Of a stretch of 64,000 bases of DNA, positions 34,993 through 41,867 are shown in pieces. A model generated the notes under the pieces. It did not search any database. It saw nothing but the letters and a program-made list of their open reading frames with translations, and was not told the DNA's origin. This DNA is from an uncultured Eubacteriales bacterium (GTDB taxonomy: Bacteria > Bacillota > Clostridia > Peptostreptococcales > Anaerovoracaceae): assembly GCA_900315895.1 (NCBI GenBank), contig ONAY01000003.1:1-64000 (forward strand), read 5' to 3'. How positions within the stretch are numbered: the first letter of the stretch is position 1; every line of letters begins with the position of its first letter. A program made the position numbers and the translations under genes.

Positions 34993-36900
34993 ATGGATGA
35001 TTATATCAGCACCATTGAAAACATTATAGAGAACAGCGGACGCGGATTGATCTATATAGATGAAAAGGGTGTGATCCGTGCATATTCCAGACTGGCCAGA
35101 AAGGTCACGGGAATAATCCTTGAGAGTGACAACGTACACGAGGGAGGCATTATTTCTGACGGCGATATCGTGATCATAGCGGATAATGACATCGGAAACG
35201 ACGATGACCTTAAACTTGAGGATCTGGAATACATAGGCATAAAGGATAAGGATATCAAAGAAGGCGATGCGATCCTTGCGGTAGGGGTTTATTCTTCATC
35301 CGGTCTGAGCAGCATCAATACCGGAAGAAAAAACGGACCGGAATATAAGTACGCGTCCAACTACAACCCTAACGGAGAGCTGGTCCTCAAGACTGTCAGA
35401 AACGGACAGGATATAGAAAGTCTGATAGATTTCGGCAGACAGACGATAAAGATCAGAGTTAACGATGAAGCCTACTATATGTCATACTTTGAAGCTGTTG
35501 GTCATATGGTGGTGCTGGACGGTAAGACAGGATCCGTGAAGTTTTTCCAGGCCAGGGGCTACGGATATCGCAGGGAAGAGATAGGAAAACTCCTGAGGGG
35601 TAAAGCCTTCCTGGCAAAACTCACAGAGGGAGGAACTGAGAAGGATCGCATTATCGGCACACCATATAAGGACAGCATTTTCGGGGAAGAATTCGTAGAA
35701 CTCATTGATAAAATGCTAAAAAGCAAAAAAGATGAGTTCTATGATGGTATTTTTGAGATATATAAGAGGAGATTTTACTGTAATATCATCAGAAGTAAGC
35801 AGTGGTGCAGATATGACGGAGTGTACATCACCATCATGGATGCATCCTCTCTCGCTTATCTGGCTGAAGGCCGTAATAAGCTAATAGAGCAGCTTGAAGA
35901 ATACCAGAGGACCAAGAGGCTGCCGCACATAAGAGAAAGCATCTTCGAGGATTCAGAGGGACTCAGCGGAAGTACTCCCGAGATCCTTGAGGTCAGGCAG
36001 ATGGCATTCAGGGCGTCCAAAGGCAGATTCGGTGTGCTTATCACCGGTGAAAGCGGTACAGGTAAAACAAGGTTAGCCAGAGAGATCCATGACCTGAGCG
36101 GAAGCTCCAGACCGTTTGTGGAAGTAAACTGCAGCGCTATTCCGCCTAACTTATTTGAAAGCGAGTTATTCGGATATGTTGGAGGCTCTTTCACGGGCGC
36201 GCTGGCAAAGGGCAAAGTCGGATATTTTGAAGAAGCCAATGGCGGAACGATCTTTTTGGATGAGATCGGAGAAATACCTTTAACTTCGCAGGTGAAACTT
36301 CTTCAGGTGTTACAAAGCAAAAAGATATATCGTGTAGGATCTGCTAAGCCCATAGACGTAAACGTGCGGGTAATTGCTGCGACCAATATGGATATAAAGA
36401 AGGCTGTAAATGAGGGCAGATTCCGTAAAGATCTGTACTACAGGCTCAATGTGTTCCCTATTTATATTCCGCCATTAAGAGCGCGTAAGGGAGATCTCAG
36501 AGAATTGACGGATCTGTTCCTTGAGGCTGCATGCAGGGAAAACGGAGTAGAGCTTAAAACGCTTTCCGAAAGTGCCTACAGAAAAATCATGGAATACTCA
36601 TGGCCGGGAAATGTCAGAGAACTTGAAAACGTCATTATGAGAGCGGTTGCGATGTGCGAGGCTCCGATGATCTATGAAGATTATCTGGCACTGGATGATT
36701 TTGAACCGTCTTTAAATGATGAGCCGGATGAACCGGCTGCCATGACGGACGGCGATCTGAAGCATACATTGGAGGAAACAGAGAAAAAATTGCTTTTACG
36801 TGCTATTGAAAGCAATGGCGGAAAGAATGCGGAAGCCATAAAAATGCTTGGGATCAGCAAAACTGCATTTTATGAAAAAATAAAAAAATACAATCTATAG
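34993..36900 (+). CDS. sigma-54 dependent transcriptional activator (enhancer-binding protein)
   Basis: The 635-residue protein has a 290-residue N-terminal sensory region (PAS-like start, IENSGRGLIYIDEKGVIRAYS; no phosphoreceiver), an AAA+ domain (335-565) with Walker A GESGTGKT (352-359), the sigma-54 contact loop GSFTGA (398-403; the usual GAFTGA with Ser), Walker B GGTIFLDE (417-424) and arginine-finger region GRFRKDLYYRL, then a Fis-type HTH (605-632). It should bind an upstream dyad and activate sigma-54 RNA polymerase at 37001. It is the first gene of the islet, with an AAGGGG ribosome site, and may be transcribed from the ribF operon, since no own promoter was found. rpoN is not in this window. 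Confidence 0.95.
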   Translation: MDDYISTIENIIENSGRGLIYIDEKGVIRAYSRLARKVTGIILESDNVHEGGIISDGDIVIIADNDIGNDDDLKLEDLEYIGIKDKDIKEGDAILAVGVYSSSGLSSINTGRKNGPEYKYASNYNPNGELVLKTVRNGQDIESLIDFGRQTIKIRVNDEAYYMSYFEAVGHMVVLDGKTGSVKFFQARGYGYRREEIGKLLRGKAFLAKLTEGGTEKDRIIGTPYKDSIFGEEFVELIDKMLKSKKDEFYDGIFEIYKRRFYCNIIRSKQWCRYDGVYITIMDASSLAYLAEGRNKLIEQLEEYQRTKRLPHIRESIFEDSEGLSGSTPEILEVRQMAFRASKGRFGVLITGESGTGKTRLAREIHDLSGSSRPFVEVNCSAIPPNLFESELFGYVGGSFTGALAKGKVGYFEEANGGTIFLDEIGEIPLTSQVKLLQVLQSKKIYRVGSAKPIDVNVRVIAATNMDIKKAVNEGRFRKDLYYRLNVFPIYIPPLRARKGDLRELTDLFLEAACRENGVELKTLSESAYRKIMEYSWPGNVRELENVIMRAVAMCEAPMIYEDYLALDDFEPSLNDEPDEPAAMTDGDLKHTLEETEKKLLLRAIESNGGKNAEAIKMLGISKTAFYEKIKKYNL

Positions 36901-36901
36901 T

Positions 36902-36938
36902 TTCCCGAATTAAGGAAAAGCTTTCCTGAAATCGGGAA
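36902..36938. promoter_or_regulatory. concentric dyad, candidate upstream activating sequence for the sigma-54 activator
   Basis: Outer arms TTCCCGA (36902-36908)/TCGGGAA (36932-36938) and inner arms AGGAAA (36913-36918)/TTTCCT (36922-36927) share one centre at 36920. This lies about 107 bases upstream of the predicted transcription start, in the usual enhancer range. No T-run follows, which argues against a terminator for the activator gene. Confidence 0.6.
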
Positions 36939-36966
36939 TATATTGCCGAATAATAAACGATGCAAA

Positions 36967-36997
36967 CACAAAACCCCCGGTTTTCAAGGGTTTTGTG
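36967..36997. repeat. perfect inverted repeat next to the sigma-54 promoter
   Basis: CACAAAACCC (36967-36976) and GGGTTTTGTG (36988-36997) form a perfect 10-bp stem with an 11-base loop, ending four bases before the -24 box. There is no T run after it, so a terminator role is weak; it may be a second regulator site or an mRNA-end structure of the activator gene. Confidence 0.55.
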
Positions 36998-37000
36998 ACT

Positions 37001-37016
37001 TGGCATCGTTTTTGCT
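37001..37016 (+). promoter_or_regulatory. sigma-54 (-24/-12) promoter TGGCATCGTTTTTGCT
   Basis: It matches the consensus TGGCAC-G-N4-TTGC(A/T) at 14 of 16 positions with the required 10-base distance between GG and GC. Transcription would start at about 37026. It stands directly behind the sigma-54 activator gene and directly ahead of the acetyltransferase-dapF-symporter-lysA genes. Confidence 0.85.
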
Positions 37017-37042
37017 TTTTAATGAGATAAAGGGGTTTGAAA

Positions 37043-37630
37043 ATGATAGACGGGCAGGTGATCGAAATGTTGAAGCACTGTGGAACGCTGCCGATCGAAA
37101 CGGAAAACCTTATACTCAAGCCTTTTGAATACTCGGATGCAGAGGCGATGCTCAGATACTGGGTCGCTGACGAGAATATCCAGTTCATGTATGCAGAACC
37201 GGTCTATAAAACACTTGATGAGGTACATGGCTTACTGAATAAGTATATCAGTTCATATGAGAGAAGTGACTATTACAGATGGGCCGTAACGGACAAGGAT
37301 GGACACGGGTGTATAGGCCAGATCGCCTTTTTCCTTGTGGACTCAAAAAATAATTTTGCTGAGATAGAATATTGCATAGGATCTGAATTCCAGCGCAAGG
37401 GCTATGCTACGGAAGCTACCGAAGCACTTATAGGATATGGCTTTGAGAAGATAGGTCTTCATAAAATACAAATATGCACAAAGACCATCAATTTACCATC
37501 AAAAAAGGTGATCGAAAAGTGCGGCTTCACATACGAAGGGACTCTAAGGGATTATTTTTACTATAATGGAGAGTATGTCGGAAGAATGTATTACTCCATG
37601 CTTAAAGATGAATATGAGGGCATAAGATAG
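37043..37630 (+). CDS. GNAT family N-acetyltransferase (RimJ/RimL-like)
   Basis: The 195-residue protein is an Acetyltransf_3-type GNAT: LPIETENLILKPFEYSDAEAM at the N-terminus, IGSEFQRKGYATEATEALIGYGFE with the acetyl-CoA pyrophosphate loop (Q/R-x-x-G-x-A/G), and INLPSKKVIEKCGFTYEGTLRDYF near the end. It transfers an acetyl group from acetyl-CoA to an amine; the substrate is unknown. ATG 37043 is preferred (AAAGGGG site 7 bases upstream) over TTG 37037. It is the first gene behind the sigma-54 promoter and 9 bases before dapF. Coding sequence is more AT-rich than the housekeeping genes around. Confidence 0.85.
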   Translation: MIDGQVIEMLKHCGTLPIETENLILKPFEYSDAEAMLRYWVADENIQFMYAEPVYKTLDEVHGLLNKYISSYERSDYYRWAVTDKDGHGCIGQIAFFLVDSKNNFAEIEYCIGSEFQRKGYATEATEALIGYGFEKIGLHKIQICTKTINLPSKKVIEKCGFTYEGTLRDYFYYNGEYVGRMYYSMLKDEYEGIR

Positions 37631-37639
37631 GAGATAATT

Positions 37640-38500
37640 ATGGAATTCTGGAAAATGAACGGCGCCGGAAATGACTTCATTATCATAAACAATTTTAAAG
37701 GTAATATTCCGGCTGAAAAGTTTCCGTATATAGCGGAGACCTTGTGTGAAAGGCATTTGTCTATCGGCGCAGATGGATTTATGGTGGTAGCTCAACCTTC
37801 TGAGGAATATAAAGATAAAGCAGATTTTAAGATGTTGTTTTTTAATTCGGATGGAAGTTTGGGAGAAATGTGCGGAAACGGCGCTCGCTGCATATGCCGA
37901 TACGGTTACGAGACTGGGCTGTCCGGTGAGACCCAGAGGATAGAAACCACTGCGGGCCTTGTGACCGGCAAAAGGATCTCTGAACGCACATACAAAATAA
38001 GGCTGAACGATCCAAGCGTAATCAAACTTGACGAGGAGATCAAAGTGGGGAACAAGAGTGTCCGCGCATCTTATGTGGAACTCGGTGATCCCGGCATACC
38101 CCACAGCGTTGTAGAGATAAAGGACTTGGAAAAGTATCCTTTGGATAAGCTCTTTGAGCTTGGAAGATCCATCAGGTTTTATGAAGGATACCCCAAAGGA
38201 GCAAACGTCAATTTCTATGAGTTGATAGGAGACGACCATATTATCGAGAAAACATATGAAAGAGGCGTGGAAGACTTTACCTACGCTTGCGGCACCGGGA
38301 CGGGGTCCGTTGTCGCAGCGCTCACGCTTAAAGGTCTGGTGTCGGGAAAGGACGTCAAAGTAGACGTGAGAGGCGGACGGCTGAACGTTGATATCGACAG
38401 GGACAAAAAAGACCCTGGTCATATAAATAATATTTATCTGAAAGGACCAACCAACATAGTAGCTAAAGGTGATGTCCTTGATGAAGAACTGGAATTATAA
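37640..38500 (+). CDS. dapF: diaminopimelate epimerase-like protein (DapF family)
   Basis: The 286-residue protein shows the two catalytic cysteines of DapF, Cys78 in EMCGNGARC and Cys217 in YACGTGTGS, GNDF near the N-terminus and YERGVEDFTYACGTG. It would interconvert LL- and meso-diaminopimelate by a two-base mechanism. One point is odd: the loop usually written GNPH, whose Asn contacts the substrate, appears here as LGDPGIPH, with Asp. By eye this suggests a possible shift in substrate. The gene sits in a sigma-54 controlled operon with a symporter and LysA-like enzyme, which is atypical of lysine biosynthesis. AGGAG ribosome site present. Confidence 0.82.
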   Translation: MEFWKMNGAGNDFIIINNFKGNIPAEKFPYIAETLCERHLSIGADGFMVVAQPSEEYKDKADFKMLFFNSDGSLGEMCGNGARCICRYGYETGLSGETQRIETTAGLVTGKRISERTYKIRLNDPSVIKLDEEIKVGNKSVRASYVELGDPGIPHSVVEIKDLEKYPLDKLFELGRSIRFYEGYPKGANVNFYELIGDDHIIEKTYERGVEDFTYACGTGTGSVVAALTLKGLVSGKDVKVDVRGGRLNVDIDRDKKDPGHINNIYLKGPTNIVAKGDVLDEELEL

Positions 38501-38516
38501 TTGGAGGTGAATTGTA

Positions 38517-39761
38517 ATGCAAAAGAATGAAGTAATGAAGAACTACCGCTTCCTTGCAATACTGATCGGAGCAATGATCCTTGGTTGTGTTGCAGGATGG
38601 GTAGCGCCGGGATTTGCGGCTGCCATCAGCCCTCTTGGAAAAGTCTTTATTAACATGATGTTTTGTATAGTAGTTCCTTTGGTATTTGCATCCATTGCGG
38701 GATCCATTGCCGGCATGAAGTCAAAAAAGAGAGCAGGTAAGATTCTCGGGACCACAGTTGCTACTTTCGTGATCACCGGCGCTATCGCTGCCGTCATCAT
38801 GTTCATACTTATGAAGATCTTCCCGCCCGTACTTACACCCTGGGAAAACATTGAAGCTGAAGAGATGGGTGAGTATGCAAGCACCAGCGACATGATCGTA
38901 AACTTCTTCACAGCAAATGACTTCGTAGGACTGCTTTCAAGAAGAGCTATGCTTCCTCTCATCGTTTTCTCACTGCTGTTCGGATTCGCAACTAACCTTG
39001 CAGAGAACGGAGAAGGCGTCGTTACGAATTTCCTTCACGGACTGACAGAAGTAATGCTGAAGTTCGTAAAGATCGTTACATACTATGCACCTATTGCATT
39101 CTTCGCTATTTTCGCAGGCCTGGTAGCTGACTACGGTTCAATGATCACCGAGTCCTATGGCCGTGCAATGCTCGTATACTATCCGCTTTGCTTCGTGTAT
39201 ATCTTCACAGCGTTCCCTCTGTTTGCATATTTCGGCGGCGGCAAGGGAGCTGTAAAGGTAATGTTCTCACACATCGCAAGACCTGCCGTAGTATCCCTCG
39301 GTACCTGCTCATCTGTTGCTACCATCCCTACCAATATGGAAGTAGCAGAAGAGACCGGTATCTCCAAGGACGTATCTGAGATGGTACTTCCTCTGGGCGC
39401 TACGATGCACATGGACGGATCCTGTTTCTCCTGCGTACTTAAGATTGCTTTCGTACTCGGAGTATTCGGTCAGCCTCTTTCATGGGGACAGCTCATTCCT
39501 ATCGTTCTCGTAGCTGTTCTTTCATCCGTAGGAATGTCCGGAGTTCCCGGAGGCGGATACATCGGAGAATACATCATCTGCTCCATCTTCTTCCCGACAC
39601 AGATCGAGCTTGCATTCCCTATCCTGGTAGCTATAGGAAACCTTGTTGATCCTCCGGCAACCATGATCAACTCCGCAGGAGACTACGTAGTATCCTACAT
39701 CGTATCACGTTACGTGGATGGCAAGGACTGGCTCCAAAAGAAGATTGCACAGAACGCTTAA
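38517..39761 (+). CDS. dicarboxylate/amino acid:cation symporter (DAACS family)
   Basis: The 414-residue membrane protein has about eight hydrophobic segments plus two re-entrant loops. Signature features: the serine-rich SLGTCSSVATIPTNMEVAEE, the HP2-like VGMSGVPGGGY and the substrate/cation site VAIGNLVDPPATMINSAGD, in place of the usual MxN...DR/T motif of GltP/DctA/SstT. It imports an amino acid or dicarboxylate with Na+ or H+. The exact substrate cannot be read. It is encoded between the epimerase and decarboxylase genes behind the sigma-54 promoter, suggesting it feeds them. GGAGG ribosome site 7 bases upstream of the ATG. Confidence 0.9.
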   Translation: MQKNEVMKNYRFLAILIGAMILGCVAGWVAPGFAAAISPLGKVFINMMFCIVVPLVFASIAGSIAGMKSKKRAGKILGTTVATFVITGAIAAVIMFILMKIFPPVLTPWENIEAEEMGEYASTSDMIVNFFTANDFVGLLSRRAMLPLIVFSLLFGFATNLAENGEGVVTNFLHGLTEVMLKFVKIVTYYAPIAFFAIFAGLVADYGSMITESYGRAMLVYYPLCFVYIFTAFPLFAYFGGGKGAVKVMFSHIARPAVVSLGTCSSVATIPTNMEVAEETGISKDVSEMVLPLGATMHMDGSCFSCVLKIAFVLGVFGQPLSWGQLIPIVLVAVLSSVGMSGVPGGGYIGEYIICSIFFPTQIELAFPILVAIGNLVDPPATMINSAGDYVVSYIVSRYVDGKDWLQKKIAQNA

Positions 39762-39818
39762 AACGATTAAAATATATACAAATAATGTATAATGATTATT
39801 TAAAAGGCAGGTGATTGG

Positions 39819-41120
39819 ATGATCTGTGATAATTTAAAAATATCAAAAGACGGACACCTCCTGTTCGCAGGACAGGACACCGTGGAACTTGCAAAAAAAT
39901 ACGGCACACCTGTGTATCTGATGGACGAAGATAAGATAAGGGAGAAGTGCAGAGCATATAAGAATGCTTTCATGAAATATTTTGATGAAAGGGCCATTCC
40001 TCTCTATGCGTCCAAGGCCAACAGTTTCAAACGTATCTATGAGATAATGACTGAAGAGGGCATGGGAATAGATGTCGTATCTTCGGGAGAGATATACACG
40101 GCATATAAGGCCGGCTTTGATCTGAAAAAAGCATATTTCCACTCCAACAATAAGACGGATGAGGATATTGCCTTTGCCATGGATCACGGCGTAGGATATT
40201 TCGTTGCCGATAATATAGAGGAAGTCAAGGCCGTGGAAGCGGAAGCAGGCAGAAGGGGTATAAAACAGAAAATGCTTCTCAGACTCACTCCCGGTATCGA
40301 CCCTCATACCTTTGAGGCTGACGCTACCGGTAAAGTGGACTCCAAATTCGGAACAGCCATAGAGACTGGTCAGGCCCTTGAGATAGTCAAAGAAACCCTG
40401 AAGAATTCTCACATTGAACTTAAAGGTTTCCACTGCCATGTGGGATCCCAGGTATTTACCGAGGATGTATTCGAAAGGGCTGCTGTGATCATGCTCGAGT
40501 TCGTGGCTGAATGCCGCGACAAGCTTGGCTACACGGCTGATGAGCTGGATCTCGGAGGCGGCTACGGCGTAAGATACGTTGATACAGATCCCTATCTGGA
40601 TATAGATACCAAGGTAAGACAGGTATCTGAAGCGGTCAAGACGACTTGCGAAAGACTGGGCTTGGAACTTCCTGAGATCCATATGGAACCCGGAAGATCC
40701 ATCGTAGCTGATGCCGGTATGGTCCTCTACACTGCGGGAACCGTCAAGAAGATCCCTGGATACAAGAATTACGTATCCGTTAACGGCGGTATGCCTGACA
40801 GCCCGAGATACGCTCTCTATAAGGCGGCATATACTCTTTATGTTGCCAATAAGATGAATGAGCCCTGTACTTTCAAGGCATCCGTAGTAGGACGCTGCTG
40901 TGAATCAGGGGACATCCTTCAGGAGGGCGTGATGCTTCCCGAGTCTGTGGGAAGAGGAGATACCATCGCCTTATGCACAGCCGGTGCATATCACTACTCC
41001 ATGGCATCCCGCTATAACAAACTTCCTATACCCGCTACCATCATGTTAAGGGGCGGAAATGAGAGCTACGTAGCGGTAAAAGGGGAGACCCTGGAAGACC
41101 TTGTAAGGAATGACGTATAA
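39819..41120 (+). CDS. lysA: diaminopimelate decarboxylase-like fold III PLP enzyme (LysA family)
   Basis: The 433-residue alanine-racemase-fold decarboxylase binds PLP by Lys66 (LYASKANS), has the phosphate loop at DLGGGYGV and EPGRSIVADAG, HCHVGSQ, and the catalytic CCESGD (Cys361, Glu362). Enzymes of this family decarboxylate the D-centre of meso-diaminopimelate to lysine, and relatives act on other amino acids. No lysine riboswitch is present. A possible TATAAT (39788-39793) offers a second promoter, but it may also lie on the sigma-54 transcript. It is followed by a strong terminator. An AGGCAGGTGATTGG region precedes the ATG. Confidence 0.88.
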   Translation: MICDNLKISKDGHLLFAGQDTVELAKKYGTPVYLMDEDKIREKCRAYKNAFMKYFDERAIPLYASKANSFKRIYEIMTEEGMGIDVVSSGEIYTAYKAGFDLKKAYFHSNNKTDEDIAFAMDHGVGYFVADNIEEVKAVEAEAGRRGIKQKMLLRLTPGIDPHTFEADATGKVDSKFGTAIETGQALEIVKETLKNSHIELKGFHCHVGSQVFTEDVFERAAVIMLEFVAECRDKLGYTADELDLGGGYGVRYVDTDPYLDIDTKVRQVSEAVKTTCERLGLELPEIHMEPGRSIVADAGMVLYTAGTVKKIPGYKNYVSVNGGMPDSPRYALYKAAYTLYVANKMNEPCTFKASVVGRCCESGDILQEGVMLPESVGRGDTIALCTAGAYHYSMASRYNKLPIPATIMLRGGNESYVAVKGETLEDLVRNDV

Positions 41121-41145
41121 TGATCTTACTCCTTTCATAAACCTG

Positions 41146-41177
41146 ATGCCCGCAGACTGGTGTCTGCGGGCATTTTT
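41146..41177 (+). terminator. strong terminator of the sigma-54 operon
   Basis: ATGCCCGCAGAC (41146-41157) and GTCTGCGGGCAT (41162-41173) form a perfect 12-bp stem with a TGGT loop, followed by TTTTT. It is the strongest hairpin in the window and marks the right functional end of the islet. Confidence 0.95.
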
Positions 41178-41193
41178 CTCATTTAAAATGTTC

Positions 41194-41382
41194 ACAGTGG
41201 GAGTTTTTAAGAAGAATATCGAGACCCATGTCTTCAACTTCGACAAGGAGCTCTACGGCAAGTTCATCAAGATCGAGTTCATCCGTATGACCCGTCCCGA
41301 GGCCAAGTTCGCAAGCATCGAGGATCTCAAGGCCCAGATAGCCAAGGACTGCCATGACGCCAGAGCCTTCCACGGGATATGA
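41194..41382 (+). pseudogene. ribF: ribF 3'-end fragment (62 codons), remnant of a second or ancestral ribF
   Basis: From TVGVFKKN to HGI-stop the sequence encodes the C-terminal end of riboflavin kinase. It shares 46 of 62 residues with the end of the intact ribF (34779-34964) and one exact run of 29 bases. There are no frameshifts, and the homology breaks sharply at ACAGTGGG, 17 bases after the operon terminator. The N-terminal 250 residues are absent, so it cannot be a working enzyme. It lies just upstream of rpsO, where ribF normally ends in this gene order, making it the likely scar of the islet's arrival. Confidence 0.9.
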
Positions 41383-41412
41383 TGGATCGAGCAGGTTACC
41401 GCAAAAAATCCA

Positions 41413-41441
41413 TTGACAATCACATGGTTTAGTGATAGTAT
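41413..41441 (+). promoter_or_regulatory. promoter of rpsO
   Basis: TTGACA (41413-41418), 17 bases, TAGTAT (41436-41441); an overlapping TATAAA could shift the -10. It lies after the ribF fragment and before the structured leader. Confidence 0.7.
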
Positions 41442-41457
41442 AAATCGATAATTTGTG

Positions 41458-41504
41458 CCTCAGACTTAGTTCGGCGACACTCCGGCGCCCGGCCCAGTCT
41501 CAGG
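41458..41504 (+). ncRNA. structured leader of rpsO, putative S15 autoregulatory element
   Basis: CCTCAGACT (41458-41466) and AGTCTCAGG (41496-41504) pair with one C-C mismatch and enclose a GC-rich inner region with GGCG/CGCC pairing, about 20 bases before the rpsO ribosome site. S15 often represses its own mRNA by binding such a leader; the assignment is inferred from position and fold only. Confidence 0.5.
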
Positions 41505-41529
41505 TTTATTAAAGAAAAGGAGACAAAAA

Positions 41530-41796
41530 ATGATTACAAAGGAAAAGAAAGAAGAGATCATCAAGGAGTATCAGCTTAAGGAAGGGGACACAGGTTCTCC
41601 TGAAGTTCAGGTAGCTATCCTTACATACAGGATCAATGATCTCAACGAACATCTCAAAGTCAACCAGAAAGACCACCACTCAAGAAGAGGTCTTTTGAAG
41701 ATGGTAGGACAGAGAAGAAACATGCTTGCTTATCTTAAAGAGAAGGATCTTGAGAGGTACAGAAGCCTCATTACTCGTTTAGGATTAAGGAAGTAA
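41530..41796 (+). CDS. rpsO: 30S ribosomal protein S15
   Basis: The 88-residue primary 16S rRNA-binding protein contains [17 protein letters not shown] and [22 protein letters not shown], the family signature. AAAGGAG precedes its ATG by 7 bases. It has its own promoter and structured leader, and is followed by pnp in the standard order. A palindromic hairpin lies in between. Confidence 0.98.
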   Translation: MITKEKKEEIIKEYQLKEGDTGSPEVQVAILTYRINDLNEHLKVNQKDHHSRRGLLKMVGQRRNMLAYLKEKDLERYRSLITRLGLRK

Positions 41797-41811
41797 CAGG
41801 TCCGAAACTTA

Positions 41812-41840
41812 GGCGGGTTTAAAACCCGCCTTGAATTTTG
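41812..41840 (+). terminator. hairpin between rpsO and pnp (partial terminator)
   Basis: GGCGGGTTT and AAACCCGCC flank one A as a perfect 19-base palindrome (41812-41830), followed by TTGAATTTTG, a poor T run. It probably causes partial termination or is an RNase processing site, typical of rpsO-pnp. Confidence 0.6.
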
Positions 41841-41867
41841 TTAAGAGCATTACAGGAGGTAGTTGCA

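Noticed and set aside
36967..36997. Perfect 10-bp inverted repeat as a terminator for the sigma-54 activator gene
   Set aside because: No T run follows, and it ends four bases before the -24 box; it is listed as a repeat of unknown role.
39762..39818. A lysine riboswitch before lysA or dapF
   Set aside because: Only 56 bases separate the symporter from lysA, too few for the aptamer, and nothing resembling it lies before dapF.
41110..41382. One open frame joining the end of the lysA region to the ribF fragment
   Set aside because: Its first half runs through the strong terminator hairpin and only the last 62 codons are ribF-like, so it is not one gene.
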